From: VXYL01 sp965199875 | Lineage (GTDB): Bacteria > Pseudomonadota > Gammaproteobacteria > Pseudomonadales > Azotimanducaceae | Assembly (NCBI GenBank): GCA_965199875.1 | Contig: OZ241346.1 | Span: 2,046,001 to 2,110,000, forward strand | Length of the DNA: 64,000 nt | Direction of reading: 5' to 3' | Shown here: in pieces, positions 43,925 through 54,496 of the stretch | Position numbering within the stretch: the first letter of the stretch is position 1 | Layout of the letters: every line of letters starts with the position of its first letter | Notes under the pieces: generated by a model | Database searches by the model: none | Told to the model about the DNA's origin: nothing | The model's input: only the letters and a program-made list of their open reading frames with translations | Translations under genes and position numbers: made by a program

Positions 43925-45224
43925 CGCCGATGCGTCGGCGGCAAGCGACGGCGCGCCTTCTTCCCAGCCCTTGGCGCACCGAATGCGGCCAAGCCGCTTG
44001 GCGGAGTTCGTAGGCCAGCAGCACTTGCTGGGCCCGGGCCGGCCCCTCAAGCGGCTGGCCGAGCTGGGCCGCGTACACTCCATGATCCTGTGGGGGCCGC
44101 CCGGCACCGGCAAGACGACGCTGGCGCGTTTGCTGGCGGACGCCGCGCAGGCCAGCTGGCGCAGCCTGTCGGCGGTGCTCGCCGGGGTGCGCGACGTGCG
44201 CGACGCGATTGCCGAGGCGCAGAAGTCGCCGCAGCGCCAGACGGTGCTGTTCATCGACGAGGTGCATCGCTTCAACAAGGCGCAGCAGGACGCTTTTCTG
44301 CCCCATGTCGAGAAGGGAACGGTGACCTTCATCGGCGCCACCACCGAGAACCCTTCCTTCGAGGTGAACGCCGCGCTGCTGTCGCGCTCCCGGGTCTACG
44401 TTCTGAAGTCGCTGCCTGGGCAGGACGTGGCGACGCTGCTGCGGCGCGCCGCGCAACGCGAGCTGCACGTCTCGATTGACGAGGACGCCATGCGGCACTT
44501 GATCGACATCGCCGACGGCGACGCCCGGCGAGCGCTGAACACGCTTGAAGTGGCGGTGCAGCTGGCCGCCGACTGCGTGCAGGCCGAGCACGTCGTCGAG
44601 GCCAGCGGGCAGAGCTACCGGCGTTTCGACAAGGGCGGCGACGCCTTCTACGATCAGATATCGGCGCTGCACAAGGCGGTGCGCGGCAGTTCCCCGGACG
44701 CCGCCCTGTACTGGCTGGCGCGCATGCTCGACGGCGGCTGCGATCCGATCTACGTCGCCCGCCGTCTGGTGCGCATGGCGGCCGAAGACGTGGGCAACGC
44801 GGATCCCCGCGCCTTGCAGCTGTGCGTGGACGCCTGGGACGCCTACCGTCGCCTCGGTTCGCCCGAGGGCGAACTGGCGCTCGGCCAGGCGGTGCTCTAT
44901 CTCGCCAGCGTGCCGAAGAGCAACGCCGCCGCGGTGGCCTTCGATGCCGCCATGGCCTGGGTTCGCCAGCATCCGTCGCATCCGGTGCCGCTGCGCTTGC
45001 GCAACGCGCCGACGCGCCTGGCGCGGCAGCTGGGCCACGGCCAGGGCTATCGCTACGCGCACCACGAGCAGGACGCCTACGCCGCTGGCGAGCGCTACTT
45101 TCCCGACGAAATGCCGGATCAAGCGTTCTATCGACCCACCGAACGCGGCCTGGAGGCGAAGATCTCCGCCCGGCTGGCAGCGCTTCGAGCGCAGGACGCG
45201 GCAGCGCGAGGCGAGGGGCAGTAG
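43854..45224 (+). CDS. rarA: Replication-associated recombination ATPase RarA (MgsA)
   Basis: 456-residue AAA+ clamp-loader-like ATPase that acts at stalled forks. N-terminal low-complexity segment, then LAHRMRPSRLAEFVGQQHLLG. Walker A is ILWGPPGTGKTT, Walker B is TVLFIDEVHRFN, sensor is GATTENPSFEV, followed by the tetramerisation region with RRLVRMAAEDVGNAD. ATG 43854 lies within lolA. The normal family start is near residue 40, so the true start may be further down. Gene order ftsK-lolA-rarA is conserved; serS, the usual next gene, is absent. Confidence 0.95.
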   Translation: MSQRSPRSSETEQPSQTTNLPSADADASAASDGAPSSQPLAHRMRPSRLAEFVGQQHLLGPGRPLKRLAELGRVHSMILWGPPGTGKTTLARLLADAAQASWRSLSAVLAGVRDVRDAIAEAQKSPQRQTVLFIDEVHRFNKAQQDAFLPHVEKGTVTFIGATTENPSFEVNAALLSRSRVYVLKSLPGQDVATLLRRAAQRELHVSIDEDAMRHLIDIADGDARRALNTLEVAVQLAADCVQAEHVVEASGQSYRRFDKGGDAFYDQISALHKAVRGSSPDAALYWLARMLDGGCDPIYVARRLVRMAAEDVGNADPRALQLCVDAWDAYRRLGSPEGELALGQAVLYLASVPKSNAAAVAFDAAMAWVRQHPSHPVPLRLRNAPTRLARQLGHGQGYRYAHHEQDAYAAGERYFPDEMPDQAFYRPTERGLEAKISARLAALRAQDAAARGEGQ

Positions 45225-45279
45225 GGCGGCTTCGAGCGCCGGGCCTTCCCGCGCGAACGCAGCAGCGGCCCCTCGAGGC

Positions 45280-45894
45280 CTACCGCTCGCCAACGGCCAA
45301 GAGCGCCGCCAAACGACCTTCCATAGCGTGTCGAATCGGCGCGGCGAGCACTTGCCGGTGCAGCAGCCGGCGCAGTTCCGCTTCGTCCAGCCCGGCGACG
45401 TCCAGCTCCGGCAGGCTGGCGAATCGGCGGCCTCTGCGGGTGGCGATGTAGAGCGTGTCCAGCAGCGCCTTCGCCGCGCTGGCGAGGTTGTACGGCGGAG
45501 CGGTGGCGCTGGCGCCGAATCCTTCGCGCATCATCGACGGCTGGATGCGCAGAAACTCGTAGCGGCCGAAGGGGCTGGCGAGGCAACGGGTGTGGCCAGT
45601 GGTGGCTACTTGAAAGGCGCCCGGTAGCTGCGCGAGCAGCCCGTGCAGATGCAAGGCCGAGAGGAACGACACGTAGCCCTGCTCGTTGCCAAGCAGCAGC
45701 GGCACCGCGGCCAGCGGCGCGAACCGCGGATGCTCCGGCTGGCCCCACACGGCGCGGGTGACGCGAACCAGAGTGCCCTGGCGCGCCAGGCGGCCCAGCT
45801 GGCGGGATGCCGAGTCGATGCGGCAGTCGCAGAGCGCGGCGAACTGCCGGGTGCTGAAGACCGCATGGCGGAGCAGAAAGGCGACGGCGTTCAC
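45280..45894 (-). CDS. AbiEi-like antitoxin/regulator of a type IV toxin-antitoxin pair
   Basis: 204 residues. The N-terminal winged-helix region (FSTRQFAALCDCRIDSASRQLGRLARQGTLVRVTRAVW) and the YVSFLSALHLHGL segment are typical of AbiEi-family transcriptional repressors. The C-terminal half continues through AKALLDTLYIATRRGRRF. The GTG start overlaps the toxin stop as GTGA. AbiEi proteins counter AbiEii without binding it and repress the operon. Here it is the second gene, the reverse of the lactococcal order. Confidence 0.85.
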   Translation of the reverse strand: MNAVAFLLRHAVFSTRQFAALCDCRIDSASRQLGRLARQGTLVRVTRAVWGQPEHPRFAPLAAVPLLLGNEQGYVSFLSALHLHGLLAQLPGAFQVATTGHTRCLASPFGRYEFLRIQPSMMREGFGASATAPPYNLASAAKALLDTLYIATRRGRRFASLPELDVAGLDEAELRRLLHRQVLAAPIRHAMEGRLAALLAVGER

Positions 45895-46685
45895 GGCTTG
45901 CCGGCGTCGTGCTCGGTGCGCAGCGGCGCCGCTTCCAGCAGAGCGAACGACCGTTCGACGATTTCCGTCCAGCGCTCCGCGCCGGCGAAGCGTTGGCGAT
46001 CGTCCGGTTCCAGATAGTCGAGAACCTGCCCGGCGTAGTCCTCGTAGCCAAGCGCCAGCAGGTTCTCCATCGCGCGATCGCGTTCGCCAACGGCGAGGGA
46101 TGCCGATGCGCCCGGCTTGGCGTGGCCGCCGAGCCAGAGGATGTAGAGATCGAACACGTCGCGCGCTTGAGTCTGGCGGCGGTTCGCCAAGGCGAGCATC
46201 TTCTGTTCGCAGGCCGCTGCCGCCGAATAGTGCCGGCACGCGAACGACAGCCGCCGATACTGCTCGGCGACCGCTGGGTCGATGGTTTCGACCTTGCTCT
46301 CGCCGGCCCCGCCGCGGCGCAAGAACTCCACCTTGGTCGGGTACGACTCGCCGGCCGTGGTGACCAGCCGAGCGCGGAATCGCTGCGTGGTGGCGGTCTG
46401 CTTGGCTTTCTCCGGGCTGCCGACGATCAACTCCTCGATGCCGTAGATCGAGAGCGCCCTGGCGAATGCGGGATCCTGCAGGATGCGATAGCCGTTCTTG
46501 CGCAGCGTGTCGACGCCGCCTGCCAGCACGTCGAGGTCCATGTCTTCGGAGTAGCGCGGGCTGGCGAAGAAGAAGCGCAGGTTGGCACCTCCCTTCAGCA
46601 CCGGGGCGCGCGCATCCGACGCCTTCAGCAGCCGCTCTAGGAACAGGAAGTGAAATGCCTCGCGTTGCTGGCGATGGGTGAACAT
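45891..46685 (-). CDS. AbiEii/AbiGii-like nucleotidyltransferase toxin
   Basis: 264 residues. The nucleotidyltransferase fold is shown by VLKGGANLRFFFASPRYSEDMDLDV: a K-G-G motif, then S-x-D-x-D-x-D metal ligands. C-terminal ARDVFDLYILW also fits the family. AbiEii toxins transfer nucleotides, and relatives modify tRNA. ATG 46685 has no ribosome site and lies only about 2 nt from the predicted transcription start, so the mRNA may be leaderless. Confidence 0.88.
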   Translation of the reverse strand: MFTHRQQREAFHFLFLERLLKASDARAPVLKGGANLRFFFASPRYSEDMDLDVLAGGVDTLRKNGYRILQDPAFARALSIYGIEELIVGSPEKAKQTATTQRFRARLVTTAGESYPTKVEFLRRGGAGESKVETIDPAVAEQYRRLSFACRHYSAAAACEQKMLALANRRQTQARDVFDLYILWLGGHAKPGASASLAVGERDRAMENLLALGYEDYAGQVLDYLEPDDRQRFAGAERWTEIVERSFALLEAAPLRTEHDAGKP

Positions 46686-46693
46686 GGCAGACC

Positions 46694-46723
46694 ATTATGT
46701 ATTCTAATCGGCGTTTCGGTCAA
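46694..46723 (-). promoter_or_regulatory. Promoter of the AbiE-like pair
   Basis: Minus strand TTGACC (46723-46718), 18 bp, CATAAT (46699-46694), each five of six to consensus and in an AT-rich patch unlike the surroundings. Transcription would begin near 46687, directly at the toxin ATG. Confidence 0.45.
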
Positions 46724-46792
46724 TCCAAGTCAATAATAGGCCCAACGTTCGCTGTCGCATCAACAAGGCGCTCCCTGCCCAAGACAACGCGC

Positions 46793-49186
46793 TCAAGCCA
46801 CCCGTTCGGTGCCGGTGATCTGCAAGCGCACCAGTTCGTCGTACTCGGCGTCGTCGATGCCCAGCTCTTCCGCGAACACGGCGCGGCTGTGTTCGCCGAA
46901 GCGCGGCGAGCAGGTCGCCTCGATGTCCGGCGTGTTCGCCATCTTCCACGGCAGCACCGGCAGCAGGTGGGTGCCGGACTCCGGATGCGTCACCGGCACC
47001 AGAAAGCGTCGCGCCTGGAACTGCGGGCTGGACTCCGCGTAGATCGGCTTGAACGGCTCGCACCTAGCCGCGCAGACGCCCAGCGCGCCGAGCGCCTCGG
47101 CTTCGTCGGCGGCGTCCCGGGCGGCGAAGCAAGTGCCAAGCAGCGCGTCGAGCGCGTCTTCGTTGGCCTTGCGCGCCGCGTTGCTGGCGAAGCGCGGGTC
47201 GGTGGCCAGTTCCGCGGCGCCGAGGCGCCGGGCGAGCTGCTCGAACGCGGCGTCGGTCTCTGCCGCCACGGCGAGGTAGTGGCCGTCGGCGCAGGCGTAG
47301 ACGCCGTGCGGCGCGAAGCGCGGGTGCCGATTGCCGGCCGGCCTCCGCACGGTGCCGTTGGCGTCGTATTCGAGGATCGCGTCGCCCACTTGCACGGCCA
47401 CGGCTTCCAGCATGGCGGCGTCGATGCGCTGGCCGACGCCGGTGCGCTTGCGGTGGTTCAGCGCCGCCAGAATCGCGGCCGCCAGCGTGTAGCCGGAGAT
47501 GGGGTCGGGAATCAGCCCGCCGGTGTTCATCGGTTCGCCGCCCTCGTAGCCGTGGATGGAGGCCAGCCCGGCCATCGGCTCCGTGGTGGCGCCGTTGGCC
47601 GGATACTCCGCCAGCGGCCCTTGCCGGCCGTAGCCGGACACCGACGCGAAGATCATGTCCGGGCGGTGCTGGTGGAGGGTTTCGAGGGTGACGCCCCAGC
47701 GGGTCATCACGTGCGGGCTGAAGTTGTCCACCAGCACGTCGAACTTGGGGACCAGCCGCCAGAACATCTCCTTGCCGCGCGGCTGCGCGACGTCCAGCGT
47801 CACCGCCCGTTTGTTCAGATTGACGCTGTTGTACATGCCGTTGGTGTTGATGCCCTGCTGCTCGATGTCGGGATTGCGCACCATCGGCGGCACCGGAGCG
47901 CCCGCGCCCCGCCAGACGTCCGGTCGGCGCACGGTTTCGATCTGCACCACGTCGGCGCCCATCAGCGCCAGCAGTTCGGTGCAGAAGGTTCCCGCCCACG
48001 CCTGGGTGAAGCACAGCACCCGCACGCCGGCCAGCGGTTGCGCGTTGGGCTTCGGCGTCGGCTCGGCGTGCGCCGACGGCGGGGCGGCGGGCTTCGTTCG
48101 CCGTTCTTCGCGTATCTGCGCGTTGTGCTCGCCCAGCTTCGGTGCGCCGCGCCGCAGCGCCCACGGCGTCGCCGACAGCTTCGCGACGGCACCCGAGGCA
48201 TGCGCCTTGCCGCCATCGACCGGCGCCTCGACGATGAAGTCCCGTTCCTGGAATTGTTCGCTGGTGCGCAGATCCTCGGCGTCCTGCACCACTCCGGCGA
48301 TGCAGCGCAGCTTCGCCAGACCGTGGAACAGCGGCCACTTGCCGCGCTTGCCGGAGGCTTCGGCAAGGCCGTCGCGCACTGGCCGCGTATCCTGCTGATG
48401 CCGGCCCCAGGCGCTGACGAAACGTTCGTCCTCGGCCAGTTCGTCGAGGCCCAGAAAGCGCATGGCGTCGGTCCACCGCTGCCAGTCGCCGTAGCCGTAG
48501 TTGACGAGGCCGTCGGCGGTTCGCCACAGCGGGCCCGGCTGGCCACGGGGCCGTCCGCCGGCCGGGCCGAAGTCCATCGCCCGCCCGCCGATGAAGTTGC
48601 CGAGCGCCGCCCAAGGCGCGCAAGTCAGCGCCAGTGCCTCGGCTTCGCTCAGGTCCAGGCGTTCGCCGCCGCCTCGGTACAGGGCCGCCGCGGCGGCGAC
48701 GAATCCGGCGGTGCCGGCGATGTAGCCGGACTGTCGCACCGGCAGCTGCAGCGGCGGTTCCTCGCGCTGCTTGTTGATGGTGGCCCAGCCGACCCGGGCG
48801 CAGGCCGTCAGATGATTGCCCGGCACGGCAGCCAGCGGCCCGCTCAAACCGTGCGGGGTGATGCACAGATGCACCGCGCTGCCCGGAACCTCTGGCGTCT
48901 TGCCGTTGCCGACCACGACGTCCGCGAACCGGCACAGCTCGGCGAGCGCCGCGTCGTCTTCCACCACCACGGAACGCTTGTTCCAGTTGGCGTAGGCATG
49001 CAGCAGGGAACGTTCCAATCCGGCTTGATCGTTCAGGAACGGCGGCTCGTGGCGCAGCGGGTGGCCATCCGGCGGTTCGGCAAGCACGACATCCGCCCCG
49101 AAGTCGCCGAACAGACGCGCCGCCCACGCGCCGGACAGCCGATCCGACGCATCGACCACCCGAACGCCCGCAAAGGCTCTCGTCAC
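46793..49186 (-). CDS. Tandem double-domain class III CoA-transferase (CaiB/BaiF)
   Basis: 797 residues, two complete CaiB/BaiF repeats of about 370 and 410 joined by a Pro/Ala-rich linker (about 365-385). The first opens GVRVVDASDRLSGAWAARLFGDFGADVV, the second GVRVLCFTQAWAGTFCTELLALMGADVV. The second has NLNKRAVTLD, DVLVDNFSPHVM and the segment GLIPDPISGYTLA with the likely catalytic Asp. The matching stretch of the first (RQSGYIAGTAGF) has no Asp, so the N-terminal half may be structural. Moves CoA between organic acids, substrate unknown. Confidence 0.9.
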   Translation of the reverse strand: MTRAFAGVRVVDASDRLSGAWAARLFGDFGADVVLAEPPDGHPLRHEPPFLNDQAGLERSLLHAYANWNKRSVVVEDDAALAELCRFADVVVGNGKTPEVPGSAVHLCITPHGLSGPLAAVPGNHLTACARVGWATINKQREEPPLQLPVRQSGYIAGTAGFVAAAAALYRGGGERLDLSEAEALALTCAPWAALGNFIGGRAMDFGPAGGRPRGQPGPLWRTADGLVNYGYGDWQRWTDAMRFLGLDELAEDERFVSAWGRHQQDTRPVRDGLAEASGKRGKWPLFHGLAKLRCIAGVVQDAEDLRTSEQFQERDFIVEAPVDGGKAHASGAVAKLSATPWALRRGAPKLGEHNAQIREERRTKPAAPPSAHAEPTPKPNAQPLAGVRVLCFTQAWAGTFCTELLALMGADVVQIETVRRPDVWRGAGAPVPPMVRNPDIEQQGINTNGMYNSVNLNKRAVTLDVAQPRGKEMFWRLVPKFDVLVDNFSPHVMTRWGVTLETLHQHRPDMIFASVSGYGRQGPLAEYPANGATTEPMAGLASIHGYEGGEPMNTGGLIPDPISGYTLAAAILAALNHRKRTGVGQRIDAAMLEAVAVQVGDAILEYDANGTVRRPAGNRHPRFAPHGVYACADGHYLAVAAETDAAFEQLARRLGAAELATDPRFASNAARKANEDALDALLGTCFAARDAADEAEALGALGVCAARCEPFKPIYAESSPQFQARRFLVPVTHPESGTHLLPVLPWKMANTPDIEATCSPRFGEHSRAVFAEELGIDDAEYDELVRLQITGTERVA

Positions 49187-49331
49187 GCAAACCTCCCCTG
49201 CGCCTTGAAGAAGGGCGCATTTTCCACGCTTGACGTGCGCTTAGGAAGCCGGCTGCGCGACGTGCCGGCGAATCCATGCGTCCTCGAATGCGCTACGATG
49301 CCGATCTGCGCCGGCCGTGCGTCAAGGAACT

Positions 49332-49787
49332 GTGACACCCGAAATCGACATCGTGGAAGTGGAGCAGCAGTCCCTCGTCGCCGTGCGCGGAAGTCTGGCG
49401 ATGGGCCCCGACATGCCAGCGGGACTGCTCGCCATGACGGACAAGGTGTGGGCCTTCATCCGCGGCAACGACATCCGCGAGCACGGGCACAACGTCTGGA
49501 TCTACCGTCCCCGGGCCGACGGCACGATGGACGTGGAAACCGGCGTGCAAATAGCGGCGCCGTTCGCCGAGAGCGGCGAGATCGTCCGCTCCAGCACGCC
49601 GGCGGGCAAAGCCGCCCATTTGGTGTACTACGGCGAGTACACCGGGCTGCCCGGCGCCCACAGGAGCGTCATGGACTGGTGCGCCGAACACGGCCACGCT
49701 GGTGCCGGGATCAACTGGGAGGTGTACGGCGACTGGCAGGAGGACCCGGCCAAGCAGCGCACGGACGTCTACCACCTGCTGGGCTGA
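49332..49787 (+). CDS. GyrI-like small-molecule-binding domain protein
   Basis: 151 residues from GTG 49332 (AAGGA just upstream); GTG 49317 is possible. The whole protein is a GyrI/BmrR-type effector-binding fold: EVEQQSLVAVRG at the start, DVETGVQIAAPF in the middle and INWEVYGDWQEDPAKQRTDVYHLL at the end, where the C-terminal E-x-Y/D segment is typical. There is no DNA-binding domain. It may sequester or hydrolyse small molecules, as shown for some stand-alone GyrI-like proteins. Sits 89 bp before alaS. Confidence 0.82.
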   Translation: MTPEIDIVEVEQQSLVAVRGSLAMGPDMPAGLLAMTDKVWAFIRGNDIREHGHNVWIYRPRADGTMDVETGVQIAAPFAESGEIVRSSTPAGKAAHLVYYGEYTGLPGAHRSVMDWCAEHGHAGAGINWEVYGDWQEDPAKQRTDVYHLLG

Positions 49788-49876
49788 TCGCCGCGTCGGG
49801 CGCCGAGGCGGTTGGCCCCATCGGTACGCGACTATACTTGCCGCCCGTTTCGACCCGTCGATTCGACCGATAGAAG

Positions 49877-52492
<2,616 letters not shown>

Positions 52493-52497
52493 GCGTC

Positions 52498-53733
52498 ATG
52501 GCGTTGCTGGTGCAGAAATTCGGCGGCACGTCGGTCGGCAGCATCGAACGCATCCACGCGGTGGCCGAGCGAGTTGCCGGCTTCGTCGAAGAAGGCCATC
52601 GAGTCGTGGTGGTGGTTTCCGCCATGGCCGGCGAAACGGATCGCCTCGAGTGCCTCGGCAAGCAGGTGGCGACGCATCCGACGCCCAGAGAAATGGACGT
52701 GCTGCTGGCCGCCGGCGAACAGGCGTCCATCGCCCTGGTGGCGATGGCGCTGAAGGAGCGCGGCTGCCCTGCGCGTTCGTGGCTGGGTTCCCAAGTGCCC
52801 ATTCGCACCGACGCCAACCACATGTCGGCGCGCATCGAGGCCATCGACGTCGACGCGCTGCGCGAAGACCTCGACGCTGGCATCACCCCGGTGATCGCCG
52901 GCTTCCAGGGCGTCGCGGCGCATGGCGACCTCACCACCTTCGGCCGCGGCGGTTCGGACACCACGGCGGTTGCCGTGGCGGCGTCCATCGGCGCCGACGA
53001 GTGCCAGATATACACCGACGTGGAAGGCGTCTACACCGCCGACCCGCGGCTCGTCGAAGACGCCGCGCTGCTCGACGAGATCACGTTCGAGGAAATGCTG
53101 GAACTTGCCAGCCTAGGCTCCAAGGTGCTGCACTCGCGCTCGGTGGAGTTCGTTGGCAAGTACGGCGTGCCCTTGCGCGTGCTGTCGAGCTTCTCGAAAG
53201 ACAGCCCCGGCACGTTGATCACCACTGAGGAGAAAGCCGTGGAGAAACCCGTGGTCTCTGGGCTGGCCTACGCCAGGGACGCCGCCAAGCTGACCGTGCT
53301 GGGCGTGCCGGATCGCCCCGGCGTCGCCTCGAAGGTGCTTGGCCCGATTGGCCGCGCCGCCATCGAGGTGGACATGATCGTGCAGAACACCGGCGCCGAC
53401 GGCTCCGCCGATCTCACCTTCACGGTTCGCCGGGCGGACTACCCCCGCGCTCGCGAGATGCTCGAAGAAATCTGCCAGGCCATGGGCGCTCGGGGCATCG
53501 ACGGCGACGAGAAGATCGCCAAGGTCTCGGCCGTTGGCGTCGGCATGCGCTCCCACGCCGGGGTGGCCACGCGCATGTTCGATGCGCTGGCCGAGGAGAA
53601 CATCAACATCCAGATGATCTCCACGTCGGAGATCAAAATATCCGTGGTGGTCGCCGAGCGCTACCTGGAGCTGGCCGTGCGCGCCATCCACGAGGCGTTT
53701 GGCCTGGGCATTCCGGTGCGCGAGGAGGCTTGA
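52498..53733 (+). CDS. lysC: Aspartokinase
   Basis: Phosphorylates aspartate, the entry to lysine, threonine and methionine. 411 residues: kinase domain with VQKFGGTSVGS at the start, FGRGGSDTTAVAVA and IYTDVEGVYTADPR, and two ACT domains (about 265-411) with VPDRPGVASKVLG and GVGMRSHAGVATRMF for feedback control. An internal start for a separate beta subunit (as in Bacillus/Corynebacterium type) is possible but not established. Begins 5 bp after alaS. Confidence 0.96.
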   Translation: MALLVQKFGGTSVGSIERIHAVAERVAGFVEEGHRVVVVVSAMAGETDRLECLGKQVATHPTPREMDVLLAAGEQASIALVAMALKERGCPARSWLGSQVPIRTDANHMSARIEAIDVDALREDLDAGITPVIAGFQGVAAHGDLTTFGRGGSDTTAVAVAASIGADECQIYTDVEGVYTADPRLVEDAALLDEITFEEMLELASLGSKVLHSRSVEFVGKYGVPLRVLSSFSKDSPGTLITTEEKAVEKPVVSGLAYARDAAKLTVLGVPDRPGVASKVLGPIGRAAIEVDMIVQNTGADGSADLTFTVRRADYPRAREMLEEICQAMGARGIDGDEKIAKVSAVGVGMRSHAGVATRMFDALAEENINIQMISTSEIKISVVVAERYLELAVRAIHEAFGLGIPVREEA

Positions 53734-53873
53734 GAGCCGCTTGCCCGCGTGGGGATTTCCGCGGCGTGGTCCGGTTGGTTCGCAGGCCCGCGTGGGCCGG
53801 GCTGGCAGGCCACCCGGCCACCCTCCTTGCTGATACGCTACGGCGCTTTGCTTCGAGCCCTAGGAACGAACGC

Positions 53874-54467
53874 ATGGCAACTCGCATCGGCCTGATCGCC
53901 GACACGCACATCCCGGAAGCGCGCGAGCGTCTTTGGCCGCAGGTCTTCGACGCCTTTGCCGGCGTGGAACGCATCCTGCACGGCGGCGACGTCCACGACC
54001 TTTCGCTGCTCGACGAACTCGAGCGGGTGGCGCCGGTGTACTGCGCCCGAGGCAACGGCGAGGACGGCTCCGGCGGTCGTCCGGTTCAGCCGGAGGATGC
54101 TCGGGTCAAGTACGTGTGGACGATGGAGGTCGAGTCCCTGCTGGTCGGGCTGACCCACTACGTGCCCGTGGAGGACGCGCCGCCGGGGATGGACTTCTCG
54201 AAGTTCGTCGAACGCTACTGGCCGAAGCAGCGACCGGACGTCATCGTCTCGGGCGACAGCCACACCGAGTTGATCGTCCAGAAGGAGGGCGTGCTGTGCG
54301 TGAATCCGGGGTCGCCGACCTATCCGCACAACTACGACACCCAGTACGGCACCATCGGCTTTCTCGAACTCGACGGCGGCCATGCCGAGGCGTCCGTCTG
54401 GCTGATCACCGACGACGGCATCGAGCCCTTCGACTGGGACGCGACGCCGCCGTGGAAACTGCGCTGA
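53874..54467 (+). CDS. YfcE/MJ0936-type metallophosphoesterase
   Basis: 197 residues of the calcineurin-like fold: IGLIADTHIPE (Asp and His ligands), LHGGDVHD, GNGE, and the late VSGDSHTELI (usual GHTH) and NPGSP. Small phosphodiesterases of this type act on simple phosphodiesters or cyclic nucleotides in vitro; roles are uncertain. ATG 53874 after TAGGA. Behind lysC, where csrA would normally lie. Confidence 0.88.
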   Translation: MATRIGLIADTHIPEARERLWPQVFDAFAGVERILHGGDVHDLSLLDELERVAPVYCARGNGEDGSGGRPVQPEDARVKYVWTMEVESLLVGLTHYVPVEDAPPGMDFSKFVERYWPKQRPDVIVSGDSHTELIVQKEGVLCVNPGSPTYPHNYDTQYGTIGFLELDGGHAEASVWLITDDGIEPFDWDATPPWKLR

Positions 54468-54496
54468 TCCGGGCGGCGCTGCGACGAAGTCGACCT

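Noticed and set aside
46697..49873. Long plus-strand open frame opposite the CoA-transferase gene
   Set aside because: Antisense shadow with skewed composition; the minus strand carries clear CaiB/BaiF motifs.
53734..53873. tRNA-Ser or csrA after lysC
   Set aside because: No cloverleaf and no CsrA-like sequence in the interval.
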